A DNA stretch of 64,000 nt from Selaginella moellendorffii (Eukaryota; Streptophyta; Lycopodiopsida; Selaginellales; Selaginellaceae), in contig NW_003314328.1 of assembly GCF_000143415.4 (NCBI RefSeq), forward strand, positions 399,889 to 463,888, written 5' to 3'. A program made the translations under genes and the position numbers. Positions 1 through 13,349 of this stretch are shown in pieces; the first letter of the stretch is position 1, and every line of letters starts with the position of its first letter. The notes under the pieces were generated by a model. It was not told the DNA's origin and made no database searches. It worked only from the letters and a program-made list of their open reading frames with translations.

Positions 1-1445
1 CTAGGGGTTGACCATTCCCAAAGACTGCCCAGACACCATTCCAATTAACCCCAGCCCCATCTGCTATGAAACCACGAAAGTTGGCAGGCTTACCAGTCCG
101 CTTCAATACAATGTCGGAGAGAGACTTCCAAAAGATTTCCTGAGCTATTTGGTCTTGTAACTCTGCTGTTGCAATTGCCAAGTTACAACGTAGCTTGTGA
201 AAATGACAATGCTTAAAACCATTTTAAGATAAAGAGAAAAAAAACTACCTCAAATCATACACATGAGCTCCCAGGTTGTTCAATTTGCCACTTGCTCCAT
301 ATGGTCAAAATGTACCCATGCATTAGCAAGGTCATTCGAACCAGACATATCCATTCGGGATACAAGATTCACACCAAAGATAGGGCCCATGGTAGATATT
401 TTGAAGACAAAGGGGCGCTCTTGCTCACTAACAACTTGATCTGGAAATAAACTCCCATGGATAAATTCGTAGGGACAAGTCCATTTTAGTTCAAGGATTG
501 AGTTGATTTTTTATTGGAGTTTCCCTTCTCGAGATTCACACAGACTTTATCCTAAATATAAAAAAAAATGTAAGAGAGATATTATTGAAAAGTATGTAAT
601 AATATTTTCGTACCTCCTAAGGCTAGTTGCAGGTTGCACGTGTTGTAGTAACTTCAGCAAGCTAGCCTCATCCAATTGAGTATTCTTGCAGTCCGGATCA
701 AGTAAAGTGCTTGCAATAAAATCCTTGAGCACTGTTTTTTGAATATACTTCAGAGTTGCAAATGAGTTTCTCACAATCTCTATCTGCATTGCATCTTTGA
801 AATGGTTGACTGAACTCCTTTGTATCCCTTCCTGCATTGGATGTGTGTGCGTGCCAATATGTATTATAGTTCTACCAACCTTTCCATTATGTGGAAGAAA
901 ATAATACATCTTGGCCCTACAGATGGCACGACACAATGGAGCATTCTTGCAAAATTGACACTTGAATTTAACACCAATGGTGTCACAGATGGGAGGATTG
1001 GTTGCAGATCCTTCAAAAAATGTGGAGTTTTTACCGCGCTCTCAATTGCATGCTTTATTCACACAATCCAAATACCCACCACAATGAACTATGGACACCG
1101 TGCCTTCAAAATGCTGGAAATATATAGTCTTGATCTTGCACTAGTTGTGGACGTCCTGCTTGGTCTCCATCCCCTTTCGTTTTGAGCTGACAAGAGGTGG
1201 TAATTCAAAGAAGATATTGCTATTGTATGTAGATGGGAGCTCACTAACGGGCTTATACAGAAAGGAACATATATCGATAGAGAGGCAGGAAAACTGGAAA
1301 GCATTGCAAAATTCATTAATTTCAAGTTCACCAAAGAATAACATTTTTCTGACTTAACATTTCCTTATAAAACTTATATGGTTGACTATGTTGACTAACA
1401 TTGACTTGAACTGAATTGAGCTCAACTCAAGTTTGGACCATCCCC
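1..1445 (-). pseudogene. Inverted 5' half of a decayed SWIM-type transposase gene, with left element terminus
   Basis: Read on the minus strand, this stretch matches the first part of the transposase at 20806-23888: position 1345 corresponds to about 20965 and position 1 to about 22282. The same zinc-binding segment is recognisable (CRAIC..KMYYFLP and GTHTHPM), as is the intron after TSLRR. It keeps an aspartate in the motif FIADGAG near positions 50-75, where the other copy has FMANGAG-like sequence. The outer end at 1415-1445 matches the left inverted repeat of the element at 13305. Several stops and frameshifts break the reading frame. The copy continues beyond the window start, so its inner boundary is unknown. 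Confidence 0.8.
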
Positions 1446-1734
1446 GTGTTGGGCAGAGTGCAGTGGCCACAATTTTCATGCTAATACTACACGCCATACT
1501 AGCAATCTACCCTATGCAGCATGGCATTGCAACTTATGTGCATATTGTCCTAGCTAGCATCATGCAGCACTAGGCATGGCAGCTACAGACAAGGTGTGCA
1601 AGCTTGGCCTGTGCAATGTAGTGTGGGGCATGGCCCAACCTACCTAATGTAGCATGGTGCTTAGCCAAGCCCCACTGTTCTCACCAACATGCAATCCTTG
1701 CTAGTGCAGTGTAGTGCATTTGAATTTAGAGTTG

Positions 1735-1802
1735 AACTTCAAGCCCGTTGCACTATAAAACAAGGGTTTGGTACAATCCCACGAGCACCAACTCCCCGTA
1801 TC
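1735..1802 (-). repeat. Short dispersed repeat (about 65 bp), SINE-like
   Basis: On the minus strand this segment (GGAG.TGGTGCTCGTGGGA, then a GTGCAACGG..TTGAAGTTC block) closely matches 59276-59342, where it interrupts the PPR pseudogene. A diverged copy is visible at about 6290-6380. The GCAACGG..AGTTC spacing is reminiscent of a tRNA-derived SINE, but A and B boxes are not convincing. Confidence 0.4.
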
Positions 1803-2262
1803 TAGCACTAGCTCCCCGTATCCAGCACTTGCACATAAAATGGTGTCAAACGATGTCTGGCACAATTTTGGCATACCGGTGGCCAAATAGTATTTGAGAC
1901 CAAAATGAGACTAACACAAAGGGCATGATAGCGAGGGTGTTTGGCAGACACAGTAAATTGTCATATAACGAATATTGAGGGATTAATCTCAATATCATAG
2001 GGGTTCCCAACACTAGCAAGTGCAAGCCAACAACATGAGTTTCTCGTCATTGTGTCAAGTATGCTTGACTTAATGACAACTTAGGATTTTCTTCCTTGGT
2101 GCCTTTCTGGTCTAAATGCACATGTGCTGACTAATTTCTCAACTAGCTTAGGTGGAGACCATAAAGGGAACAAACAATACTGACCTCTTGCTGTCGTGGT
2201 AGTAAGAAGAGAGTATCCATAAGGACTAGCTGACAAATATCTTTCGATACCCGAAGTCATAT
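1790..2262 (-). repeat. Fragment of the 1.14-kb LTR, minus orientation
   Basis: Reading from 2262 downward, the sequence follows the start of the LTR at 11880 (GACTTCGGGTATCGAAAG, and then the CTATCATGCCCTTTGTGTTAG block near 1920-1945). A block near 1835-1880 matches the ACCGGTATGCC part of the LTR near 12650. The fragment has internal deletions and no second LTR in reach. It lies just outside the left terminus of the inverted transposon half, the same relative position the LTR has to the element at 13305. Confidence 0.65.
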
Positions 2263-2329
2263 TCACAACATGCAGCCCACATTGCACAGCAGTAGTGTGT
2301 AGCCCAATTTGCACAGCAAGCGTGGAAGT

Positions 2330-3941
2330 GATGGTGTGGCGGCATGTTGAGCAATGTCCATTGGGTTTAGAGCCTAAACTAGCACTGCCACCTTATCAAG
2401 CTAGATTTCTAATTAGCATTTAAGGAGTTGTGAAAACAATGGCAAATTGCACCTTGTAAAAAAGAGCACAAGGCAAAGGCAAATGAAATTCGAATATAGT
2501 GCTACAAAGATGGCCATATAAACACAAGTTGCCTACCTCAATTTGAGTCGTGGTTGGGGTGGTGAGAATATAAGATGTTCCAATGGAAATATCACTCTTT
2601 TTATGTTGGTTTATCTTTTTTCTTCTTTTTTTCTTGCCTAGTAATATCATCTTTTCCATTAGAACCAACCATTTGAGGATCTCACATACACCCCAACTAA
2701 GAATCTTTCTAAAAGTAAGCGTTTGAGTTGGCATTCCTCTCAGGTAGGGAAAAGGAAGATGATTTTATACGAAGCATATTTATCAAATTTGATATGCACT
2801 ATAAAGTAGTCTTCAAAAGCCTTGGCATTTGAGAAAGGATAATATATAGGAATAAAACCTTTGATTAAGATGTTACACAATTAAATGAAGAAGAAAATGA
2901 CTCCACCAATATGAACATTGGCAACCACAATGGAGGAAGTGGTCTGCGGCACATCTATGGAATACACTCCTTAAGCTTCAATTAGTGACATGAAGACTGT
3001 CTACTCAAAGCATCACTTTTCCTTTACTAATGAAGAAGTTGGAATGGACCTTGGAGCAAAAAGCTCTCTCTTACAAGCTTGATATTAAATACTATTCTAT
3101 TCTAAGACACTGCCCCTAAATCAAGCCACTTTAAATGGTTAATGAAGAGAGTGTATCACAATAAGTTGAAATTACTTACTATAGTGTGGAGCTGAAGCAA
3201 TAAAAAATCTGTTGAATGCTAGTAAAACCCAATGTAAAGTGTGTAGGGATGTTTTCAAAGGGCAAGTGTTGAGCATAAATCCATGGTGATATGTACTTCT
3301 ATTCCAACCCTATGTTTCCATAGGGAACAAAAGCAATCAAGGATTTTCAAGATGGTGCTAGCTATATTGCTGCAACATTGATGCCAACCACATGAAACGG
3401 CTTAAAGACACTATAGTGATTAAGCTTGATGTAGTACCTAAAAAATGGCTAGTTGTTAATAAGGTCACGCTCACCTCAAATAAGATTGAAAATGTAAAAA
3501 TATCTAGTTTCACTCTTGAGAGAAGAGTTAGAGACATGAGTGACAAAACTAAGATTGTTCTCACAAAGATGTATAGAAGGCTAGTAAGAAAAGATAAAGT
3601 AGTTAAATTTATTAATACCTTCTCTAAGTAGAAGTAGGGTAAAATAAACTTGGCTCAAACACTTGAGTGTGAGATTCTTTCCACGAAGTACATCACTGTG
3701 TTTGCAAAGGAGGATAGAGTCAAAATAGAAGGTAGAGTATATAATCATCATTCAAGACCTTCCTTTTTGCACATATTCAATCTTTATGAAGCACGAGGAA
3801 TATAGGACAGCATATGCTCCTTACAAGCATATGTACTATATCTTTATCAACATCTTGCATGAGAATCCTAAATTGGATATTCATATACACTAAACAAGCC
3901 TTATTATTGCTAAGTTGCAGAAAACTTTTGGAGCTAACTAG
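2330..3941 (+). pseudogene. 3' half of the decayed SWIM-type transposase gene
   Basis: This stretch is collinear with 22300-23888, from the CxxH-containing DDE segment through the linker to the SWIM region and the final KTFGAN stop context at 3941. Frame-preserving remnants include a 68-codon piece at 3392-3631. It contains many stops and indels, and the SWIM cysteines are lost in places. It is in direct orientation, whereas the matching 5' half lies at 1-1445 in inverse orientation. Confidence 0.8.
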
Positions 3942-3989
3942 ATTTTACAAGACTATTGATGTTTACTCTTTATCAATAATATAAATTTA

Positions 3990-4475
3990 TTATACTTTAT
4001 ATAATTAATAATAAAATAGTTTTTCATTTCACTTTTCATTTCATATAGTTGTAAGTGTTCTTTTTGCAATACTACCCATAGTACTCGTATGTCTTAATTT
4101 TTGTCTTTACCATCTCCAAAAATTCTTTAATGGTAGTCTTTCAAGTACATGATGTTGTAGTGTGTTATGAGAGCATATATATCATCATACTAATCATCAC
4201 TATTTTTTCTATAAAAGCCAGAAAACATATAAAACATTTTTTGAAAGTCATGGAATTGCAGTTTTCTAAAATAAGTAGGAGAGCATTCTTTTTCATCCAA
4301 TTTATTACACCCTTTATCATTACATATATCTTCAACTTATGATTACTATTTTCGTTATCCTCTCTTTCTTTCTCTTGTATGATTTGGTTGTGTTATGCAA
4401 TGGGATGACTATTGCAAGTTCTAACCCTTAAATAACAACTCTGAGAAGAAAGATTGCAAAAGTTACAATTATCAA
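3990..4475 (-). pseudogene. Decayed copy of the small CPIC protein B gene
   Basis: This stretch is homologous over its length to 23980-24432, including the 3' neighbour relation to the transposase gene. The frame is destroyed. Its presence downstream of both transposase copies shows that the small gene belongs to the element. Confidence 0.65.
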
Positions 4476-4970
4476 CAATACAACCCACAGATGTTTGTAT
4501 ATATTTTGCTCTCTTCAAATAAGAGTGCAAATAAATATCCATAAATTCTAAACACTATACTATGACAAAGCTCTTAAGAATGAATTCTAGAAAAGAATAA
4601 AGTTTCTCTTTTATATGCAATAAGCTTACATCAATGGTTTTTTTTTTTCAAATAGCTATATAGCCTTATATAGAATCTTATTTTAAATTTTATAATTTTT
4701 AAATTCTGATAAACCTGACGTTTATCAGCCATAAAGCATAGAGTATAGATTTAAGGAAATGACAAGAATACTTTTTCTGCAAATACCTTATTTTAAGTTC
4801 TAACAAACATCTCTATTATGGCATATAATTAATATTTAACTTGTTAAAACAAGAATTGTCATTTAGAACATTTTTATCTATATAATGTGTAGAGAGTTGT
4901 GAAATTATTAGGTTCACCATAACCTTAATAATTTAAAGTTTATAGTGTTTATATTAAATTACAATTGACA

Positions 4971-5018
4971 ATTGAGCTCAACTCTTCAGCTTGTGAGCTC
5001 AAGAGTGGTCCACACTCC
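4971..5018 (+). repeat. Right terminal inverted repeat of the rearranged transposon copy
   Basis: The sequence contains TTGAGCTCAACTC, TGTGAGCTCAAGAG and TGGTCCAC. It matches 24914-24953 and, as its reverse complement, the left ends at 13305-13349 and 1415-1445. Confidence 0.6.
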
Positions 5019-6122
5019 TTTGTTATAAGGGATTTTTTAGCTAGTTCATGACATTCAAAAGAAAAGTTTTCCAAAGAACAAATAAATACATACACCTTTA
5101 TAAATTTAAAATAGCTCAATTCAGGCACTAAATCTAATAGACATTCCTATGCTCTTCTAGGGCCACTTGGGATTGAATAGACCATAATCAAGCTAAACAA
5201 TCTTTATAAGCTAATAATGCAGATAAATCAAGAGATGGCTTTTTACATTTTAGCCTAATCTAGATGCTATAAGTTGTGGACAAGTGACAAGCTCAGAGTC
5301 ATGGCCAATCTCGCTCAACTAAAAAATTCATAAATTTTGCAAAAGATTAAGATATGCTCAATTCATGTTTATGATGATTATTGATGTATTAATTAGAACT
5401 CCCAAAGATAATGATGGTAGCAGAGAAAGTTTGTGCTTGATTGATCAATATTCTAGCCATAATGCACAGCTAAAATGCTAGTTTTTTTCATGAAAGAAGT
5501 TAAATTTGTAGTTACTTCCAAAATATCATTTCCCACTAGTATTATGAAAATATTCTATTTATAGAAAAGTCTATCTTGGTGACCATGCTTGCAAAAGAGA
5601 AAAAGATATGAAGTTTTAACCTAAATGACTACTCATTAATAACTTGGTTGGAATATAGGGATCCTATAGATCTTCTACTTTAAGCATGATAACAGCAACA
5701 TCTTACAGTAAAAAAAAAAAGTTCAAGAAACAAATTATATTATATTACTTCACAGAAAATATGGCTTTTCTTATATTTAGATTTAAGTTTTTAAAAATAA
5801 TTCTAGTCAAAATCTTTATTTTTAAAATATCAGAAGTTTGTTCTTGTCTAATTGCTCTCTGGAATCTACACACAGATTTCTCAACTACATATACCTACTA
5901 ATAAGGAAGCTAAAGCCATTTTATATATAATTAATGTTGGCACCATGATAGAGCTTGGAGTTTTATGACTCCCCACGAGCAATCAAATAAAGATTTTTGA
6001 ATTTGAAGCACAGTGAATCATTTTAAGAGGAAGGAGGCATTACCACCAACTTGAGCACTATGACAGCTTGAAGACTCTAATGTTTTTACTTAAGTAACCA
6101 TATCATAGAAAGATAAATTTTG

Positions 6123-6715
6123 TGGAAATTTTATCAAATAGCTAAATTCTATCTAGCTTAGTAATGGCTTAGATATTGGGCCATACAAGTATTCTCCCAC
6201 CACTATATAGCTAACTATTTGGAAAATATTATTATTCCCAATGAGTTTGAAAATATTTATTATTTTTATTCTTCTTTTGATGTGTAGTGCACATAAATTT
6301 AGAGCTGAATTCCAAGCCCATTGCATGACAAAATAAAAGATCAATACACTCAAACCCTTACAAGCACTAGCTCTTTGTATTCAGCCCCTTCTCTATGTAT
6401 TCAACTAGATAGAGCATGACATAATTTCAGCATATTTATAGTCTAACACAAGGAATTGAGTACCTCATCGACTAGCATAGACCCAAGCTAGATATAGAAC
6501 AAAAAACAACAAAGTCCAATAGGAGCCAAATTAATGTCTCAAATGGCTGGCTATGCTTCTAACCATTATCTTTCACAACCCCTTAGCCTAAGTAATTATA
6601 TCACAGGTAGATAATTTTTATGAAAATTTTATCAAATAGCTAATTTTCATCTAGCTTAGTAATGGCTTAGATATTGGACCGTACAAGTATTCTCCCACCA
6701 CTATGGGTTATGTGT
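6123..6715 (+). repeat. Pair of about 90-bp direct repeats
   Basis: Positions 6123-6213 and 6626-6712 share a nearly identical block (TAGCTTAGTAATGGCTTAGA and CAAGTATTCTCCCACCACTA). About 410 bp separate them. The enclosed DNA includes a diverged LTR/SINE-like fragment, so this may be a very small retroelement with short direct terminal repeats, or a simple duplication. Confidence 0.45.
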
Positions 6716-8930
6716 TTATTGCACTATTCTAATTTTGTGCATGCCTTTGAGTTGACTTCCTAAGTACTAGTTTACTTAAAATTGTCTTTAAAACATTGAG
6801 GGAACTCCACTTTTTAGCTTGTTAAAGCATCTTCTTTCACAAACTTCCTAATCACCATCTAATCTAATATGGATACTTCCATGCTTTAAGTTCTCCATAG
6901 TATCATATTTTCAAATAACAAACTCTCGAGTTTATATTTGATTCCCCTGCATAACCATCCTCAAATATGTCCCTCAATCCTTGTTGTTAAAGTCTATCTC
7001 TTTATTACTTATTTTTGTCTTTATACATTCTTTTTGCTTATTCTTCTTCATAGTAGGAGATGAATTTTACACTTACTACTTGTGCTTTAGCAAATATTCT
7101 TAGAGATAATTCTATTCAATGATTTAGGGATTGGTCCTTCATTTTGGATATACTTAACTTATAATTCACACACCATGATTAACATTATTACTTATAAACC
7201 CCTATATGCCTATTGCTAATATTGCCACACACACAGATTATAATGCCGTTCTTTTATTAGCCTTCTTTTCTATCCATCACAATTCCTACAAGTTTATATA
7301 TGAACTAAAGTGGAGAGCTACACTTTTCTAACATCCTACTCTTTGAGTTTAGCCTATCTTCAGATGTCAATATCAAGTGGTGATATATACTTGACTGCCA
7401 ATAAAAATTGGACTAAAGAATAACTCCAATATCAAATTGTAAACAAATAAATTTTTCATATTATTTTAATCACTTAATCACACCTTTGACCACTTGGAAA
7501 TGTCTCACTCACAACCTCCACAAGTCCTCATCCCAATTTGAGATACTTATAAGAGCCTGAAGATGGCATCTAAACCACATTACCTTCACACTTAGTTCAA
7601 GTGCTCCACCTATTTTAAATACCTAAAAGTACCATCAAACACTATCCCTTAATATCCCTTCTTTAATTTCTATCAAGTCCTTCTCTGATCATGACAATAC
7701 TTACTAACACTACCACTAGATTAGTGCCCAAAAGCCCATCCACTCAGTCCCACTATATTCAAGATTTCCTCACCATATACCCATACCTTTGGCTATTAAG
7801 TAAGAGGATCACTCTTTCTTCTTTTTGTAATCAAGTACTTTGGGATGACATTTCAAAACACTACAACTTAATGTGAGTCTTATGGATACTCCCATTGCCT
7901 TCACCACAAAGATGCCCAACCACATAACTAGAGTGAAGTTCCAATAAACCAAGGTATCTAAGTAGGTAGTACCACTCACACTTGAATTGGGAGCACTAAT
8001 CATTTGATCTCCTAAAGAAACTAGAATTAATTCTTCAACACTTTACCAAGTTACCCATTTATTTATTTTTGTTCACTCTAGCTTTGGACTTTTTAATATT
8101 TATATCATCATCCACCACATAAGTATAACTTTCTTTAGTCTTCCCTCTATTCTTCTATAGAGACTTACCAAACCTCCAAGAATTTGGGAAATGACTACTT
8201 TAGGCTTTCATTGCACCCCTAGATATGTTTAGCTTTGGATATATCAAGCTTCAGATATGTTTAGTTTGGACACTTGGTTTTTCAGTAGGGCGAGATGGGC
8301 TTTAACATTGTTCCACTTTGAATTCTTAGATCCTAGGACTTCAATCTCGACACTTCCATGTGTCATAATAACTGCTACATATTAGACATTTTTTTATCCC
8401 TTCTTAAAGACTCTTATCAATTTGCTTCGTGTTCAATCTTTGATCACTTTGTCTTCTTCTTTGGGAGTTCCATTCCACTCTTGACTTTTCAAATTTGAAA
8501 TTTTGTTGATAGTCTGTTAAACCTCTCACTTTTCACAACTTTGCCTTTAAAAGTAAACTATAAACTGAATTAGTAAAACCTATATAGGTTTTTTTTATTA
8601 TGGTAATAAAAATGATATTGATTTCAATATGTGTTTACTTATATGTTTCTTATATATGCTTTTAATGTATTTTTTTTAGATAAGTCCCAACTTTTTATCT
8701 ATATTGTTATAATACTATTGAAAGAAAATAATTCAATATAAAAATAAAGTACATATATATCCTCTTTTGTTCATCTCTCACTCTTCATCACCAATCCACC
8801 TTTGCTAGGAGAATTCAATCCAAAACCTTGTAAAAGGTGTAAGTTAGCTACTTAGAATTTAAGCAGTTAGAGCAACAAAGAAGTGACCAATAAGAAGAAA
8901 AAAGAAGGTTCTATCTAATACATATCTCAC

Positions 8931-9330
8931 TTTGCTTGCCCAACAACTACTCACCATTGCCACAGCCATCCAAAGCCACAGCCATGCAAGCCCTGTTTTG
9001 GTTTGCTCTAGTAGCTCGGTAGCACCAGCAGCAACAATCTGAAATCAAAAGAAAGGCACCAGAGTTAAAACTTTGGCCATGAAATCAAATAATGAAGCAA
9101 CTAACAAACAATGAAACAAAAGAAATCGGTTGAATGATGAGCTAAAAACTAGATAAAGAATAACTTAACTTACTTCCTCCTTGCCCAAGCCCAAGACAAT
9201 ACACAGCTATGGCTAAGCCATGGCTGTGGCAGGCTGTAGCCACACAGACCACATCCATGGCCATTGCCACGGCTGCATAGGGCTATGCTAGCATGTTATG
9301 GCCACAGCTGTGCTAGGGATTGCAAGAAGC
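8931..9330. repeat. CATGGC/GCCATGG-rich tract with inverted ends
   Basis: Within 400 bp the words CCATGGC, GCCACAG, CACAGC and their complements recur many times in both orientations. The part at 9200-9318 starts with ACACAGCTATGG and ends with GGCCACAGCTGTG, giving imperfect inverted ends. No reading frame is present. A related CAGCATGG-rich style occurs at about 1490-1700. Confidence 0.4.
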
Positions 9331-11725
9331 AAGAAGATAACCTGCTATGATCCTGCTTAGTATGGCTACACTGACTAAGGCTACTATAACAGAATGACAA
9401 CTAAAGATAGAAAGATATTTCTCACTTTGTGATATATTTTAATAGCTACATATTATTTTGGAATTATGAAATCAAAACTTGAAATAAAAGTATTGTTGAT
9501 TCATAAATGATATGAATTCATCAAGAATTAGACAATTTTCTTGTTAATATTTTTAGGGTTTTTAGGGTTTAGTCCTGCCATGGTGGCTGGCACATGTAAG
9601 GCATTCAAGAGGTTGTATGATGAAAAGAATGGTATTCTTAGAGCTCTAAAAATGAAAAGTGTTATAAAATATTATACACATTCTAAATGCACTTTGTGAG
9701 CTAATAAATTAAATTCTATTTTTTAGCAAGGGAAGATAGAGCTTTAAACTATTGGTAATTATTTAGCTCTCATCAAGGAAAAAAATTAAAACTAAATATC
9801 TTGGAGGAACATTTGGTTAAAACTCTCCAATATTATCAGGTTTTCTAGATTTTGCATTAAAATCTTAATTTATAACTCCATTTCAACAAAAACTATAAAA
9901 TTCTCTAATTCCTTAGAGTTGAATCTAAATCTAATCTATGTTGAGATGAAAACACTTTTACACCTTAGCACCATATTGATAAAAATAATTATAAGATAAA
10001 ATAATTTCTAATATTATATTTAAAATCTCTAATCAATATATCTAAAAACAAATCTTATTATATGATTCTACAATATGTAATGAAGATAATGTACCAAGGG
10101 TTCAGAACATTTTTTTTAATATTATACATAAAGCAAGGCAATTTAATTTGCCACACAAGTATGAATAACTTTCATCATTTGAAATATGTTTTTTCCTCCC
10201 AACAATATTTTCTTTTCCTCATCTCAGCCAACTTTAATATCAAAATGCACTAGCTTATGTTACTCTTGCCTTAACTTAAACTCATGCAGTTTTTTAATTT
10301 TCACATAATCAACAAAATGAACATATTTATTCAAAGCACTTAATTGCATACTTGTGTGACAAAGAAATATATGCAACTATGTGAGGCTTGCGTGCAGAGG
10401 CCTATTTCTGCTCCACCACCTACAAGGATTGTCTTTTGAAACATCATTGCACTATAAAAAATGATATCAGCCTTTGATATAGAATTTAATAAATAACTTG
10501 AAAAATATTAACAAAAATAAATAGAATATATTTAAATTATAGGTGATTTACTTTTGAACGCTTTAGAAATTTCATTTTTCTCATTGGAAGCATAGACTAT
10601 ACACTATTTAACATAATAGAATGGAATAGAGATAGAACAAACTATAATATTTTCTTTCTCTTTATCCATTTATTTGTGACCATATTGTTGTTGACTTGCT
10701 CTAAAATAAAAATGTATATTTTATTTAAGAGAATATGCTAATTATTTCTTTTAAATTAACAGTCAGTCTATTAAAATTTTGATTTTACCAGTTTTGACTA
10801 GTAAATATAATAAAAATTGGCAAAATTAGTTTGTTATATATACTGCTGCTAAACTTCTCTAACTCTTTATAAATATAATTAAATTTCTGAGCTTTATTCC
10901 CCTTTTATCTTATTTCAATTACATATAATACCCCTTTAATTCTTTTGTAAGTGATTGCATATGATCAGCAAAATGTCATTTGATAAAAATTTAGTATCAA
11001 CCACTTTACAAATTTGTAAATTATCTTGTTTTGCAATAGAAATATATACATACTTTCCAGGAATTATTATGAGAAATACTTAAATGCCCTTTTAGCCCTT
11101 AATGTCTATACATCCCCCTGAGAACACATGACGCGAGCGCCGTAGATGGGTTATTCTTGTAAGGAAAGCCTTGACAAAGTTGGGATAGAAACATTTGATG
11201 GTCATAATGACCCACTTAGGATGCCCATATAAAGTTAAACATCAAAGGAAAATGCACCTTCTAATGCGTAATATTTTCAGTAAATAAGCATCTATATAGA
11301 TTTTCATTAAAATAGTTAGAAGCTATTTTAGAAACTTATAACCTTCGCTTGAATATATTGTTACTATAGGATTGGACTAAAGTATGATCTATGTCTCTAA
11401 TAAACTTATACTTTTGAAGAGTGTTGATTTTTCATTCTTCCACTTGCTCACTTGAGTAGCATAAGATTGCAATTTGTAAGATCAAGATTTAATTCATAAA
11501 ATAAAAACAAAGAAAATAGGAGTTTCTATTTGGAATCCATTCTCTAAAATCTTAATCATTAACTTTAATCCCTAAAATTTCTGATGTTGAAGATCACTAA
11601 TGGCCATAGAATTTATTAAAATTTTGTGTTATATATTATTTTAAGTCAAAAGAATAAAATACTTTTATTATAAATGAAATGATTTCAAATTTAGTAAATA
11701 ATTCTTATTAAAATTATATATAAAA

Positions 11726-11879
11726 AAGTTGTGAGTGTATGGAATATGGAAATGAATATGCATATTAATTATCACAAAAACCCTAATTTATATACAGGAG
11801 CAGGAGGTCCGAATTGAAACCAATCCAACGGTTATTAAAATCTTATTATGCTAATATTAGTATACAACATCATAGACAC
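11726..11879 (+). repeat. Inverted-repeat partner of 31630-31800
   Basis: This 150-bp block (GAGTGTATGGAATATGGAAA, then GAATTGAAACCAAT) reappears as its reverse complement at about 31645-31800. It lies immediately outside the 5' LTR. It looks like the start of a Ty3/gypsy-type element whose other copy is on the minus strand. Confidence 0.55.
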
Positions 11880-13024
11880 TGTCGCGAATGTGACTTCGGG
11901 TATCGAAAGTTACCTGTCGACCAGTCCTTATGGACACTCTTTCGTTACTGCCATGACGGTAAGAGGTCAATACTGCTGATTCCCATCATTGGCCCCTCTT
12001 GTCCAAGTGTTAGTAAACTGGGCTTAATATCTGTACTTAGCCAAATGGACATAAGGTAGGAACTCCTATATGTTTCTAACTGAGCATTCTCGGCCTAGCT
12101 TTTAGTTCTCTTTTGCTCTGTCTTGCACTTACTAGTATCAAAAACCTCCGTGATATTGAGTTTGGTCCTTCAATATCGCTAAATGATAGCTTATCGTGTC
12201 TGCCAAACACCTTCGCTATCATGCCCTTTGTGTTAGTCTTAATTTGGTCCCAAATGCTAATTATGGAAAGTGTCTAGATTTGCTCATTTGGCATATCTAC
12301 GGAATGTAGAGATTGGCCTAAACACAATGGTGTTTGTCCCGTATCCAAATTCACAATCTAGCGCCATTCTATATTTAGTAAGTTTCGAGTTTGTCCCAGA
12401 AACTAACTCCTGATACTAAGGGAGGCTTGGGTTGAAAGCCCAAAGCGTGTGTTCCTCAAGGGGGGGGGCTGTGAGGGGTTCCAAATGTGTAGTAGGGATA
12501 GTGGGTAAGTCGGGCATAACCGACCAACTTGAAGCATAGTATAGCTCCCGCTTGCGTGCTTGTCTTTGTTCTGCATCCGGCTTGGGTTTAAGCTCAAGCT
12601 CCACACCATGCTAGCTGGTGGGGTACCCATGTCCTTGCGTTAGACCACCGGTATGCCGAAATAGCACCAAACTTCATTTGGCTCCGTTTTGTGTGCTGGT
12701 CCTAGCATTGGGATGTTGGTTACTCTAGAATTGTTCCAAGTCACTCCGGGCTCCTGTCCCTTCACTCCTAGGGCTATATGCTTGGGAGTCGTTCCGTGCT
12801 CCAATGCTAATGCTCCTTAGCACCATGCTTGGGAGTTTGACACCGTTCCTTTGTTCAGTGGCCCAAGGCCCTGAACCTCAGATTCCACACCACTGTCCTA
12901 TGGACACATGGCATGTGACATATGGCATGTGTCACGTGGCATAAAGAGGGTTTAGGTTCCGCTTCGTGGTGTTATCCTATGGTAAATCACCATAGGATAA
13001 AGGGTCAAAACCACGTGTGCTACA
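11880..13024 (+). repeat. 5' LTR
   Basis: The LTR starts TGTCGCGAATGTGAC and ends GTGCTACA. It aligns along its whole length with 26183-27318, differing mainly by substitutions and a few short indels around the poly-G run near 12460. Confidence 0.85.
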
Positions 13025-13038
13025 TTTGGTATCAAAGG
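13025..13038 (+). promoter_or_regulatory. Primer-binding site (tRNA-iMet type)
   Basis: TTTGGTATCAAAGG lies directly after the 5' LTR and resembles the common plant retrotransposon primer site TGGTATCAGAGC, with one or two differences. Confidence 0.65.
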
Positions 13039-13304
13039 ATGAGTCTTAGCGAGTACTATTCAATGAGATTGGGCAACTAGTCTCGTTGCATACGTAGAGA
13101 TGAAAACAATGATCCGAGTGGGTACATATTTGGGTGTAAAGGCTTCGCAATCGTTCCTTGGGTGTGGATTTGGTTACCTTTTTGTACTGTAATAATGTGA
13201 GCTTGCTCTTGGGCTCATAAGAGGGATTGAGTTGTTCCATTTGCACGAGTTTGCGCTTGGGCTCGTGAGTGAGGCACATTAGCAACTCAAGGTTACACTT
13301 TGAG

Positions 13305-13349
13305 GGGGATGGTCCAAAGTTGAGTTGAGCTCATGAGTTGAGCTCAATT
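13305..13349 (+). repeat. Left terminal inverted repeat
   Basis: GGGGATGGTCCAAAG is followed by TTGAGTTGAGCTC and GAGTTGAGCTCAATT. It pairs with 24914-24953, matches the inverted terminus at 1415-1445, and shares with that copy the subterminal AAGTCAACATAGTCAA. Confidence 0.7.

Larger units (their letters stand above)
5019..11725. other. AT-rich intergenic DNA with old repeat fragments
   Basis: I see no gene. All open frames are short, lack homology I can recognise and have the base composition of the surrounding DNA. Contents that can be named are the duplicated block at 6125-6715, a diverged LTR/SINE-like patch at 6290-6450, the CATGGC-rich tract at 8931-9330, and a short TTTAGGG-like run at about 9553-9572. 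Confidence 0.6.

Noticed and set aside
9549-9578. TTTAGGG-like run as a telomere or origin
   Set aside because: Only two or three imperfect units; too short to call more than an interstitial motif.
13305-13320. Target-site duplication for the 11.65-kb element
   Set aside because: I compared the outer 8-11 bp on both sides and found no convincing match; I report the inverted termini only.
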